DNA of 64,000 bases from contig OY718803.1 in the NCBI GenBank assembly GCA_963070105.1, positions 9,839,823 through 9,903,822 on the forward strand, given 5' to 3'. This document shows, piece by piece, positions 1 to 10,872 of this stretch. The notes beneath the pieces are model-generated. The model was not told where the DNA came from, searched no databases, and worked only from the letters and a program-made list of their open reading frames with translations. Every line of letters begins with the position of its first letter. The stretch's first letter is position 1. This DNA comes from Litomosoides sigmodontis. Taxonomy: Eukaryota > Nematoda > Chromadorea > Rhabditida > Onchocercidae. The position numbers and the translations under genes were made by a program.

Positions 1-187
1 TATTTTTAGCCAAACAAAATAAAGAGTATTTTAATAATTAAAAGTAAAATAATTGGTGATTTTTTATTATTTCAAGTATGCTCGTGTTAAATTATCACAA
101 TTTTTCGATTTTGCTAATTTTTCATGAATTATTTTTCCATCATCAACAATTACAAAGATTGCAATGTGAAGCAATGTGAACTTCTAG

Positions 188-1720
188 GCTGTTGTGGTTG
201 TCGTCAATTTGAAGGCTATTATTGAAACTGATTCTATCACCGTTGTAAATATAAACTACTTTGTTCAATTTAGATCGTTCCTAACAATTTTCATATTGTT
301 TCCTCTTGTTAGAAAAGGAGTTTGTTATTTTGATTGGAAAGTTTTGCACAACTTTTTAAATTTTCAATTAAAGAATTTTAAAATTTGAGTATTTAAATTT
401 ATATCACTCAGTCAATTTTTGGTTGTTTCCAGATGTCGTGGATAGCACTATTTGGCTCCATCATTATGCTATTCATTTTCTTCTTTTCCTACAGCTTAAC
501 ATCACCTGCTAGTCCAATTATCAAAGTTGAACCAGCCATGGCCGATGTCATCCTTCACGTGTTAAGCTCACCGATCACATATGCATATGTCATCTTTGTC
601 GTATTGGTATCGCTATCGTTTGACTTGGTAGTGAAATTGTACGTTTTCAAAACAAAAATTTTAAACTAATTTTTGAATTAACTGCAACATAAATCCATTA
701 TTTGATCTTTTCAATAAAAATTAAGGAAAAAAGCTGAAAAATAAAAATCTCTTAAGTTAGTAAAACTTGAAAATAATTAGACTTTCTTATTGAAATCTTT
801 CAAAAATTTAAATGATAATGTATTGTATAACATTGACATCAGATGATTTATTTACTTTGGAATTATTTTTTTTTTTTAATAAAAATAGAATTTTTTAATA
901 CGAAGACAGTTCGCACAGAATAGCTTGTTTCTTCCTAATAACATAAAATATGTTGGTATCCATAAAATTTTGTTCTCATTTTTTTAATAAAATTTTAAAA
1001 TTGAGGTGTGAGGGAGAGATAGAGAGTTAAATAATTGAAAAGAGGGATAAAAAACAAGCAGTGTTTCTTTCAGATTGCAGCGATCTTTGTATCGAACAAT
1101 TAGAGATGAAGTGCTTTCACAGGAATTTGATGTGAAACAATTTAACGATCTTTACTATCCACTAGTTAAAGTGAAACAAATTTTTGCCAGGGCATCTGAA
1201 TCGGCTCTTAGCCTTGTAAATATGCAAACTAAGCAACGTTAGATTGCTTTTTAAAACTTTTAGAAATAAACGAAGGAATTTTTCATTGACGGTCTTTTTG
1301 TTCAATTTTTCTCTTTCTCTATTGATCATTTTTGAAGGATTTAAAATATATATTGAAAAGTAATGAGTAAGATAATTTCACGCCGTAAGAAAGTCACAAA
1401 TCTTACATTCAAGTATTTGATTCGTTTTACTGTGGACAGTTGCCATTTTAAACTTTCAATTTTTATCTTTCTCTATTGATCATTTTTGAAGGAGAATTTA
1501 AAATATAAATTGAAAAGTAATGAGTAAGATAATTTCGCGCCATAAGAAAGAACATTAATTACCTAATTAAGGCAAATGTTATTTGCTTCCTTTTTTAGGT
1601 GGTTATTCATTTTCGCAAGATGAAGAACCAGCTGTGTCGCAAAGTGATGTTATACGATTGTATGATTCTCGGATACCAAAAATGTCTGGAAGCTCATCAA
1701 AGCGCACTGATTTAATTTAA
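188..1720 (+). CDS. tat-1: P4-type phospholipid flippase, C-terminal part (TAT-1/ATP8A-like), 5' end outside window
   Basis: Last part of a P4-ATPase that moves aminophospholipids such as phosphatidylserine to the cytoplasmic leaflet. Exons seen: 188-244, 433-638, 1074-1237, 1599-1720; phases agree at every join (0, 2, 1). They encode the end of one membrane helix (VVVVVNLKAIIETDS), then MSWIALFGSIIMLFIFFF and a further helix, a basic cytosolic stretch (LQRSLYRTIRDEV), and the tail GYSFSQDEEPAVSQSDVIR ending at TAA 1718-1720. The tail matches the GYAFSQDE...VSQSEVIRAYD end of ATP8A1. That conserved GYAFS-type motif is known as an autoregulatory element in ATP8A/Drs2 enzymes. No catalytic domain (DKTGT) is in the window, so the call rests on the C-terminus. 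Symbol follows the C. elegans ATP8A orthologue; a paralogue cannot be excluded. Confidence 0.82.
1301..1550 (+). repeat. Imperfect direct repeat of about 93 bp inside the last tat-1 intron
   Basis: Bases 1301-1393 and 1455-1550 are nearly the same: both run from TTCAATTTTT through CTATTGATCATTTTTGAAGG and TGAAAAGTAATGAGTAAGAT to the motif CGCC(G/A)TAAGAAAG, with a few substitutions and a small indel. About 61 bp of unrelated sequence lies between them. It looks like a recent local duplication within an intron. Confidence 0.85.
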
Positions 1721-1809
1721 ATTCAAATTCGGATTTATGAGATTTTCAAATCACGCACTTGGTATCTGTTGGTTATCAACAAACACATTATATATTATCA
1801 TCGTTTAAC

Positions 1810-1815
1810 AATAAA
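1810..1815 (+). terminator. Probable poly(A) signal of tat-1
   Basis: AATAAA about 90 bases past the tat-1 stop codon, a usual nematode 3' UTR length. Confidence 0.5.
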
Positions 1816-3013
1816 ATTATTCACTAATACTTTTCGTAAAAATGCAAGCATTTGCATAAACAAAGTAAATTAAACTAAGCAGTTGCACACAAAAATTACG
1901 TCAAGCAGAAAAAACAAAAATAAATTACTTGAATAATTAGCTTTTGGTAAAACTGTACTTGATTTTTAATTTGTTTAGCACTTTAAAATCCCTTCTCAAA
2001 AACTAACGATGCATGTAATTCCTGCTCATTCAATCTCAACTGCTAATCTAAATTGTGAAAAACAAACTCTGAATTCCCAATTCCATGTTAGGTTTTTCCA
2101 TTCAAGCCTAACTTGTGATCTAAATTATTTTAATTGAGAAAACCACCTTGTTTCCGTTAAAAATTTTCTAGAATAGTTTATGTATTTTGCTTAATAGCTA
2201 ACCAATTAATTTGCTACGCGATGGATTTCGTCTATAATTTGCCTGCGTCATACTGTCTACTACTACTGTTACGTAATATGAGAGAGTAATTTCACGTAAT
2301 ATGTCATTTTCCGTTGCAAGGTGCATATTCCGTATCTTTGCCAACAGCTCCTTCCACGTTAAATTTTTTCAACTGAGAAAGTTGCGCTAGTGATCGCGAT
2401 GAACCGATCAATAAGGTAGTTAATATCAATTCGAAATTCTGTCCGAGCATGCATACAACGTATGTAATATATTTAACACAGTACAGAAAGCATAAATTCC
2501 AAGTGCTGAATGTTCAAAGATCAAGCATAACTGTAACACACGTCGACATCTAATGTTTACGTGATACACGTATTACTAACGAAAAAATTAAGCTGCAAAC
2601 ATCGTAGAATTATCGCAGCGATTACTTGCTGTTGATATGTTTGATTGGTTCGAATGAGTAAATTAGTGCTTCGACGGGAGATATAAGCGTAGCGAGTCGT
2701 ATGCGATTTGTTTTTGACAGCCGAGGGTTGTATTAGCTGTTACAGTGAGCGTGGGTATTTGTCAGATTTATTTTGCAGTAGGTGGAATACGTTAAGGATC
2801 CAGGCTCTAATCCACGTTTTGAGGCTTTAGTTTCAAACTAAAGTTTCACTAGCTCTGCTATATTTGCGTTACGCTTCACGTTTTTTTTTATTTCCTACCA
2901 AATCTCCTCAAGTTAATTTCGTATTTAACAATTATTGCAACAGTGTTAATGATAAAACACTTCTTATAATGATTATTTGGATGTTATATTGGAATTTTTA
3001 ATACTTTAATTTT

Positions 3014-3023
3014 TTTTTCTCAG
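3014..3023 (+). promoter_or_regulatory. 3' splice (possibly spliced-leader) acceptor before EDC4
   Basis: A pyrimidine run ending TTTCTCAG lies 44 bases before the EDC4 ATG with no credible upstream coding exon. It fits either an SL trans-splice site or the acceptor of a 5' UTR intron. Confidence 0.45.
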
Positions 3024-3067
3024 TTTTAATTTGGGAATTGTCGAAAGTTCAAGAATTGAATTGCTCG

Positions 3068-6000
3068 ATGACCGGTGAGCAGTTATTGTCACCTCATTTT
3101 AGCGATGCTTCACTGCCATCAACTATGCTGGAGAAGCAGTATGTTACTTTACTTTTACTTTTACATGTTATGTACTCACGTAAAGTAAAGTGTGGCGGGA
3201 TTTTCTTTACGTCGGCGGTCAACTGAATGATTGTCTTAGTGCGATAAATTTTTTGAATGACATATTAAACATATATAATCAGTCTGATGAGATCATGTTT
3301 ACCAAAGTATGTAGTTATCGGTATTAGTCAAAAATTTTGAGGAATTTTTTTGCAAGACTCACATAATGGTAGTTTTACTTGTCACATCCACGATGGTCAA
3401 CACCTGTTTCACGTAGTAATCTAATGAGTAGTATTAATGAAATTTTAATTTGCAGTGTGCTGACTGGATCCGATGCAGTTGTTCGGTTTTCGGGTGGCAC
3501 ACATATTGTCCTGAACGTGGACGAACAAGAAGATAGGCGACCGCGCGATCGTGATTCGTCACGTGCTTTTACACGCGTTCTAAGCGAGTACAAATGGGCG
3601 AGCGAAGAGTGTTACAATGGTCGAATACTAGCAGTTCATAAAAATTTGATTGCATATCGTCTGTTCAATGAAAGTACCGGCGAAGCAGTGCGAGTCCTGG
3701 AGCGCACCACTTCTAAACGTCATCTTATAAAAGTAGGCTACTTAATTTGCGCTCATTCAATCGAAAGAAAAAGGGACTTGTTAAAAAGTTTTTTGATCAG
3801 GGCAAGGAAAATAAGAAATTCAGAAAGTAGAAGAAGAGGTAAATTCATGGCAGTAATTCTGTAAATAGATTTATCCATTTATTGTTGTTTTGAAGGGGCT
3901 TACTTTGTATGTGCTTTTTGGACCACATATTGGCCTACGTAATTTTGATTCACTCCGTGTAAGCGGTTAGGTGGGGAGCAGAATTTCATAGAAGGGATCA
4001 TATTTTATACAGAATTTTCTAACATTTAAAAGGGGTCGTTGCAATTTATCAATATGCTTACTGAGATCAGGACTTCTTCGAAGTATCTTATTCCTCACCA
4101 AGGGTAATGGACTGAAAAGCAGTTGCTGATATTTTAAATTAGATAGTTGATCCTTGAGCTTTTTGCAGAGTTTCAAGCATCCAACCGCTGATTTACAATG
4201 GGCTCATCACGCACCACTGCTTGCTGTTATTGATGTTAATGCCAATCTTTATGCATACCATGTTGACAAAGATTGTATCGTGTAAGTAGGAACTTAATAT
4301 ATTCTATTTTGAAAGATGGTGGAAGAAATTCGGAAGAGAGCTAAACATTTTGCCATTCTTTTCTTCATTTCTAAAGTTATTATATAAAGCGTAGGACGTA
4401 TACCAAAAGATACTAAAAGCAATTTCTGTAAAAGTTTTCTCTGAATGCGGTTTTAATGAGAAAAATGGCTTTTAGGACAAAATATTTAAACATAATTCGA
4501 GAAGAGAACTCTATTCCAATCAACGCTAGTCCACGAATTTCATGGTGTCCCTACATACCGGAAGCTGATGAACCACATGAAGAGATGCACATGATTGCTA
4601 TATATTACGTAAGTTTAGTTTCATCCTGCTCTTTTGGTTCTAAGTAGACCACCGTATGGTTGATTTGAATATTGATGCTTAATTTTGGTGTTGCTTCTAT
4701 AACTATAACATGAATTAATCAGGGTTAATTTACGCTGAAAACTCAAAAAGTAAAGTCAGTCGAATAATTGAACTGCCAGCGTGTAAAGCTTACAATAAGA
4801 AACCCATCATTTAATGAAATTTGGATGTTTTTAGCTTTAATTTAAAAGATTCCTAGGCTATCGTTTAAAAAAAATATTTTATAGCGCAATACGGTGGAAT
4901 CATTTTCACTAAGCATAATCAAATCGGAAGTACACTGTGAAGAAGTGACTCTGGAGCAATGTGAAAAAATCAATGATGCCGTGATGAAACTACCGATTGA
5001 AAATCCAAACGCAGTTGGTCTTTTATCCATTCATTTACGTCATAAATTGATTTTTATTTCCTTAGAGTGTTGTTCACAGCTTTAGATCATGTGCATTATT
5101 TAGGAAGTGCAAGCAGTCTGTTTGAGTCCAGATGCAACAGCTATCGCAGTAGCACTTAATTGTGGCACAGTGACGTTTTTCATTATTGATGGTGAAGGTA
5201 CAAAATTTGCTCATCGTTGGCAACCCGAGCACGGCAGACATATTCAGGATCTCGTCTTTCTGGATAATATCACTGCATCCGACACACCGTATAATTTTCT
5301 TGTTATGATTTTTGGCTTATATTCTACTCATCAATTAGCCTAACACATTATTATGGTCATCACATCGCGTTTTCATCCATGACTGTAGTGGCCAATTTTC
5401 CTCTTAATGTTCTACTAATACTATAGGTCAAACAGTATTCTGTATTAATGTGAACTATAACTACCAATATATGTAACGCTGTAAATTTTTTGTTAAAGCT
5501 TCATTTAATTTCAGTGAACAATTTTGGAAATACGCTATAATTTCAACGGAGGATGGTAAACGGATACAACTTTATGACACTGAAAACTGGCACTGTATCG
5601 CACGTTTACTGTTTGAGCCATTAGATCAGTTAGGTAAACTGGTACTCAGCGTACACCCAACAGCGAGATTCATATTTCTCACTGATTACGAAGCTGCTGT
5701 TCGTTTCTTCGTTTTTTCTTAAAATTTTTAACAGCATTTTGAAAAATATCGACTGCCTATTTAGCCAGCTTAGATGTTGGATAGCGCACGAAATATCAAG
5801 TTTCACTTTTCCGATTTACTACACTCGTGTGTACCGTCCTAGATTCTGCGGAGTTTGTATTTTATGTTTTAAAACTTAGCACGAATTCAGCTGATGGTTA
5901 CTTCAGACGGATCAAATTATTTTTAACGAAATACTAAATTTAGTAAAAATTGGATAAATGTATAGAAATAAATCAAATTTTGTTTTTAGGTAGTACCTCA

Positions 6001-7215
6001 TCGTTTAATGATTTCTATACAATTTAATTGTGGTTTCCTTGGAAAAATTTTTCTTTTCCAGAATATTTATTGCATTGAAGTTGCGTACATTATGAATGCA
6101 CCGCGCTTCGTTGCGTGTACACAAGTAACATTCTGTCATCCACTTGTTAACATCGTCCCAATATCAGTTCCTCAGCAAGAGGATTCACACCAAGGTTAGT
6201 GTTGCGTTAATTTAATAATTTAGTAATAAAATGAAGAAACACCGATATTCGCTACTGCAGTTGAGATAGTAGATGTATCACAAGGTAGTGTTGAAAATGT
6301 TGGACAAGTGAAAAGGTTCATTTTTAATATTGCATTAAAAGCATGACAGTAAGTTAGCCAAGTGTTCATGATTAACTGATCTAATTTACTATTAAAAAAT
6401 CACTATCTCCTTCTTAAAATTTTACAAGTAATACAAATGAACATGACTCTGAGTTTTATTTTCTTTTAAACTCTTAGATTTTTCCTTGAGCGATGAGGAA
6501 GTTTCTCCTGATGATATTCTTGTTTCGTTTGTGGCTCTTTCTCAGCGGTCGTTACTTCATTTGGAAGTCAGTCTAGAGAGATCCCATGTGGCAAACGGTG
6601 ATATTGGCAGTAGAGATGGTGATGAAGATAGTAACGAGCAAATTATTTCTTGTATAAACGCAGATGTTGCAGATGATGGGTATTTTGCTTATAAATCCTA
6701 AAATCTCAATCTTTGCAAAACTTCGATTTGTAGTGGAATTCCAAAATCTTATTGTAAACTTATGGTTTCTGGTGAACGACAAATAAACAAGTGGGATGGT
6801 TATTTACTTAGTCGTCAATTTATGTTCTTTACAGCAACGATTTTTTCAGGAATAATATAGGAAATGGTGACAAAAGACAGCAAAGATCGGAAAATCTTGG
6901 TCGTCTAGAGGCTTTGTACCGTCACTGGGAGGGTCTTAGTGTAAGTTTGGAAAAACAGTCACAAGATTTCGAAAGACGGTTGCAGGAAGAAAGAGATCGA
7001 ACAGATGCTCAAATACGACAATTACGTAAGCATTGCTGTTTTTAATAGTTTATTGCATTATAGTTTCGAGAAATTTCTGTGCTGTAGATAATTCTTATTT
7101 TTTCGGTCATGCATGTTTTTTATAAGGTATGTTTGACGTTTATAGAAAGTGATTGGGATGTTATCTATGTATTGTTATTGTTTAGCTGTGATAAGTTATT
7201 TAAAATATCAAAATC

Positions 7216-7292
<77 letters not shown>

Positions 7293-9369
7293 TATTTAAA
7301 GCTTCGTTATAATCAAAGTTTCTTACTAAAGACCAGTTGATTTGTATTTGCAGTTCATTTAGTGATATGATTAAAAATGGGCATTACATACAGTTATTTT
7401 TGAAGAAAGTACCGGAAGTATGTTTAAAATAATTAAAATATCCTTCTTGGATTCATGCACAAAGAATATTTGAATTATTTCATATCGATATCTAATTTTT
7501 TTGGTTTAGATGAAGATATCGTATCGTGTGATGAGAGACTGTTTCTGAAGCTGCAATCTTTGGTCAACGAAAATAGAACATCAATTGTGGAAGCAATGCA
7601 AACCTCCCTAGAGCTTAAAATGGATAGTGTTATTCAAAGCCTGAGGGCAGCGGCTGCTGATAATTTTAAGGTTTAATTTTGCAGACCTTTCTACGAATAG
7701 TAAATCGTATTTAACTTAGACATATTAGGATAAGATTTGGTTTTATGCATAGGTTTAAAAAATCAGGAGATCTGGACCTTTTTTATTTTTCTTGTGCTAC
7801 AAATTTTCTAAGTCAGAGACATTTGTAAATATTTATTTTAGCAAAAGCAAAGTATGAATCTACACCTTATTCGAGACGAGCTTACTAGTGGTGTACGAGA
7901 AATATTGATTGCTAATATGGTACCGCTTTTGCAAGATATTTGCGTATCACTGTTTCAACAGCTTAATGAAAATTTCCGCACCGGTTTGGAGCAATATATG
8001 GCGCAAATGCATGCACTCTGTACTAATGCTTTAAAAACAAATCAAGCAGTGACTAGTCCACTGATGGCGGCCAATTCGTCTCCTACTGATCCATCAGCTC
8101 TTATCAATCTTATCGAGGATCATCGTATCACTGTAGCATTTGAAAAGGTTTAGTTTTTCGTCGTATAAAGTGGTTTCTCGAGATTAGAACTTGAAGTATG
8201 TCCTGAATAGTTGCAGAGCAAAAAATTTCGGTAATTTGGTATATTTTAATTTGTACCGCTATGGGAAGTGCGTGGACCGTTTAGAACCATTAAAATTCAT
8301 TGAATATCTAAAAATGGATTGATTTTGAAGTTCTTGAAGTCCGGTGTGCCTTTTTATTGTATTTTTCTTTTTTTTTTTTTGCAGGCAATGATACTAAATG
8401 ATTTCGATGCTCTGATGTTTGTTTGCAACAATGTGGATCCAGATATAATTGCCAGTGGCGAACAGAATATTCCGCAAAATGTCTTGCTTTGTCTATTGAA
8501 TCAGTTGGCAACGAAACTGGAGGGAGAAACGGATCTCAAATTTAGGTGGAACTCATTTTTCCATATAAAACATTCTATCAGCTTTGAAGCATGAAAAAAT
8601 ATAAGTCAACGCTCGCCGTAGTTATAATTTCAGATGAATCTTTTGGTGTGTTTCTTTAATAAAATTTGGTCAGTAGTTATGTACTGAACATCTAGAATCA
8701 TAAGGAATAATTCTTAACAGCAGTGGTTTGCGCGCTGGATTATGATCCTCTTGAAGTATGCTGAGAACAGCAGTTGTCAGCGTTCTATTTTTTTCATTTG
8801 TTGGAGTAATTACAAAATTCGACTTTTTTTTGAAATTTTGCAGATATATTGAGAATGTGTTAATGGTATTGCAAATAAGAGATCCTACCATTGCTGGTGG
8901 TTATCGTCATGTTTTAAATCGCCTGCAAACGTCCTTAACAGGTAAGGCAGGAGAATCGTACGTTGGAACCAATTGATAAATGTGAAAAGTTAGCAAGTGT
9001 GCATATTTAACTGAGAAGAGAAAAGATATTTGTGAGTTTGCATGGTGGATAATGTGCGTTTTGGCATAGGATTCATAAAATTTGGAGAGTAACTCAGGAT
9101 ATATGGAATATAAGTCTCACATTTGTGATTTGAAGTTTTATTATTCCAATAAATCAATTGTGTGATTGAATAATAGATTTGAATCATATAATCAAATATT
9201 TGGATAAAATGTTATGTGGTTCCCTAGCTTGAACTGTAAAATCTGACGAATTAGATCGAATTTTTATCAGTTTAATGTGCTTTCAGCTTACATGGGAACT
9301 GATACAAGTGCAAGCTTAAAGCGACGGGCACGAATAATATCACAGCTAGTAATGAATTTACTGAAGTGA
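3068..9369 (+). CDS. EDC4: Enhancer of mRNA decapping 4 (EDC4/Ge-1)
   Basis: Scaffold that joins DCP1 and DCP2 in P-bodies and stimulates mRNA decapping. Fifteen exons: 3068-3138, 3456-3732, 4169-4281, 4476-4608, 4885-5013, 5104-5288, 5515-5698, 6062-6194, 6478-6679, 6850-7025, 7510-7670, 7842-8147, 8385-8545, 8844-8941, 9287-9369. All phases agree, giving about 803 residues. The WD40-like N-terminal region (about residues 30-410) holds ISWCPYIPE and VCLSPDATAIAVAL, which match the IIWCPFIPE and LSPDGTVLATA blocks of animal EDC4. A charged helix around residues 490-534 (LEALYRHWEGLS, RLQEERDRTDAQIRQL) and the helical C-terminus fit the EDC4 linker and C-terminal domain. It is shorter than the human protein (about 1400 aa), mainly in the linker. 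The start is the first ATG after the acceptor at 3023. Confidence 0.9.
7217..7289 (+). repeat. Compound microsatellite (TCTA)n-(TA)n in an EDC4 intron
   Basis: About eleven TCTA units (7217-7260) pass directly into about fourteen TA units (7261-7289). It lies between EDC4 exons 10 and 11 and is likely length-polymorphic. Confidence 0.95.
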
Positions 9370-10150
9370 ATTGAAATTCGTTTAGCGATTCAGTATGTAG
9401 TGAAAGATGTGGAGATTGAATATAGATTTGTATAAATCTCTCCAGTTCTTGTACTATTGTTTTCTCTTGCTGCTGAGAGAATGTGCCAATCATTAACGAA
9501 CCAGTTCTGGATTTTTTGTTTCATTGCCTTCCTTATGGATCTTTAATTATCGCAAATAAGCACTGTATTCTTGTGAGTAAATTCTGTTTGTTTTCTTTAA
9601 CCAAGTTTATCCATCCGTTTTTGGAATAGTGAGCTGGCAAAAGGTACTCAAGGGTAAAAATTGATTCGAAAAATCATCCAATTTATGGGAAAAGTTTGAA
9701 AGATACCGTTTAGTCGAGTATCTCAGAAACTATATTCTTGTATATTTTTTGTGTGTAATCCGGCGAGAAAGTACATGCAATTTTATGACATTATGTATTA
9801 AAGTTTAATGCGAGAACTGCATTACAATATATGACAATGTATAAGAGAATGCGCTTTCTGATATACAACCGAGTATGTCATATTTTAATCTAATTCCTGA
9901 GAATAAACTTATTGCTCTGTAAAAACAAAGTTCGTTAATCTCATTTTTAAGTTGTTTGAACTGTTTGGTTTGATTGTTGTGTTCCTGCTGGATGTGTAAA
10001 AAAAGGATATGTTGCTACACTATGCTAAGCTGGCTGTCCTGTACTTAAGTTTAAATCGTTGTCGTGAGATTATTTGGTGCATAAGTTGAAAACTGTATCG
10101 CATGATCTTGACAGAATACAAATTTGGATATAAAAAGCATGAGAAGTCAG
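9370..10150. other. Convergent intergenic region EDC4 / CTF8
   Basis: About 780 bases between two genes that face each other, so it should contain both 3' UTRs. An AATAAA lies at 9902-9907 on the plus strand. No coding exon seen. Confidence 0.6.
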
Positions 10151-10872
10151 TTATACGGGCATTGGTCGGGCACGAAATTGAACTTTTTTACGAATCACAG
10201 CAGAAATATGCACGATTTCTCGATTTTCTGCGTCACGTGTAAGCACAATCAGCGGATGTTGAAGTTTCACTTCTTTACCTTCCATAATGTGATGACCAAT
10301 ATGAAGTAAAGCCTGCAGAAAGAAAAACTATCGGGTTGTTACTTTATCTTATCTATTAATTTATGTCATTGTATTGGTACCTCACCAATGATTCAAATCC
10401 GATACAATCTTTGGCAGTTCATCCACCAACATGTATTCTCTAGCTCATTGATTTGAAAAGAATTCGTTACTTTTTTCTTCTCCCATTTTAGGCTACCAAT
10501 TCGTTGTCCTGTAAGTGTACCGGCTGATTCCAACGTCCCCTGTAATTCGATCAGCGCCCACTCCGCAACACCATCCCTGAAATCGAAACCTGTTTTTTTT
10601 TTTTTGAAAAACTAATTTCTCCGAATGATTTTTACCCTCTTACTCTATTACAGCGACAAGACAGACTGTTGTCTTCTAACTTAATTCAACAGGTTTCGAG
10701 GAACTATTGGTAAAGTACTTTCTGTCGTTAATTTTACGAAGTATGCCAAACATGATTGATCATTGTTACTTGATTTCCAAGCGCTTACGAGAAACGGAAC
10801 TCACATTCAAACATTTCTCATATTTAAAAAGGAAAATTGAACGTACTCCCGCGGAATCAGCCTTATCTGCAT
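10151..10872 (-). CDS. CTF8: Chromosome transmission fidelity protein 8 (CTF8), Ctf18-RFC subunit
   Basis: Small protein that with Dcc1 and Ctf18 forms an alternative PCNA clamp loader for replication and sister-chromatid cohesion. Three minus-strand exons: 10872-10847, 10576-10471, 10312-10151, with phases 2 and 0, giving 97 residues. It starts MQIRLIPRE, then DGVAEWALIELQG (human CTF8: GGLAEWVLMELQG), ALLHIGHHIMEGK (human VLIVGHHILYGK) and ends VIRKKVQFRARPMPV (human IKDKILFKTRPKPI). These three blocks in the right order make the call secure, although no single exon stands out as a long open frame. It is shorter than the human protein (121 aa), mainly in the loop before the last strand. The donor after exon 1 is a good GTACGT. 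Confidence 0.9.

Larger units (their letters stand above)
1721..3067. other. Intergenic region between tat-1 and EDC4
   Basis: About 1.35 kb, AT-rich, without a convincing exon. It holds the tat-1 3' UTR (AATAAA at 1810-1815) and presumably the EDC4 promoter. A slightly less AT-rich stretch at about 2620-2800 has no readable protein similarity. Confidence 0.6.

Noticed and set aside
7109..7340. Two overlapping frames with repeated Ile-Tyr-Leu-Ser
   Set aside because: Translations of the TCTA/TA microsatellite in an EDC4 intron.
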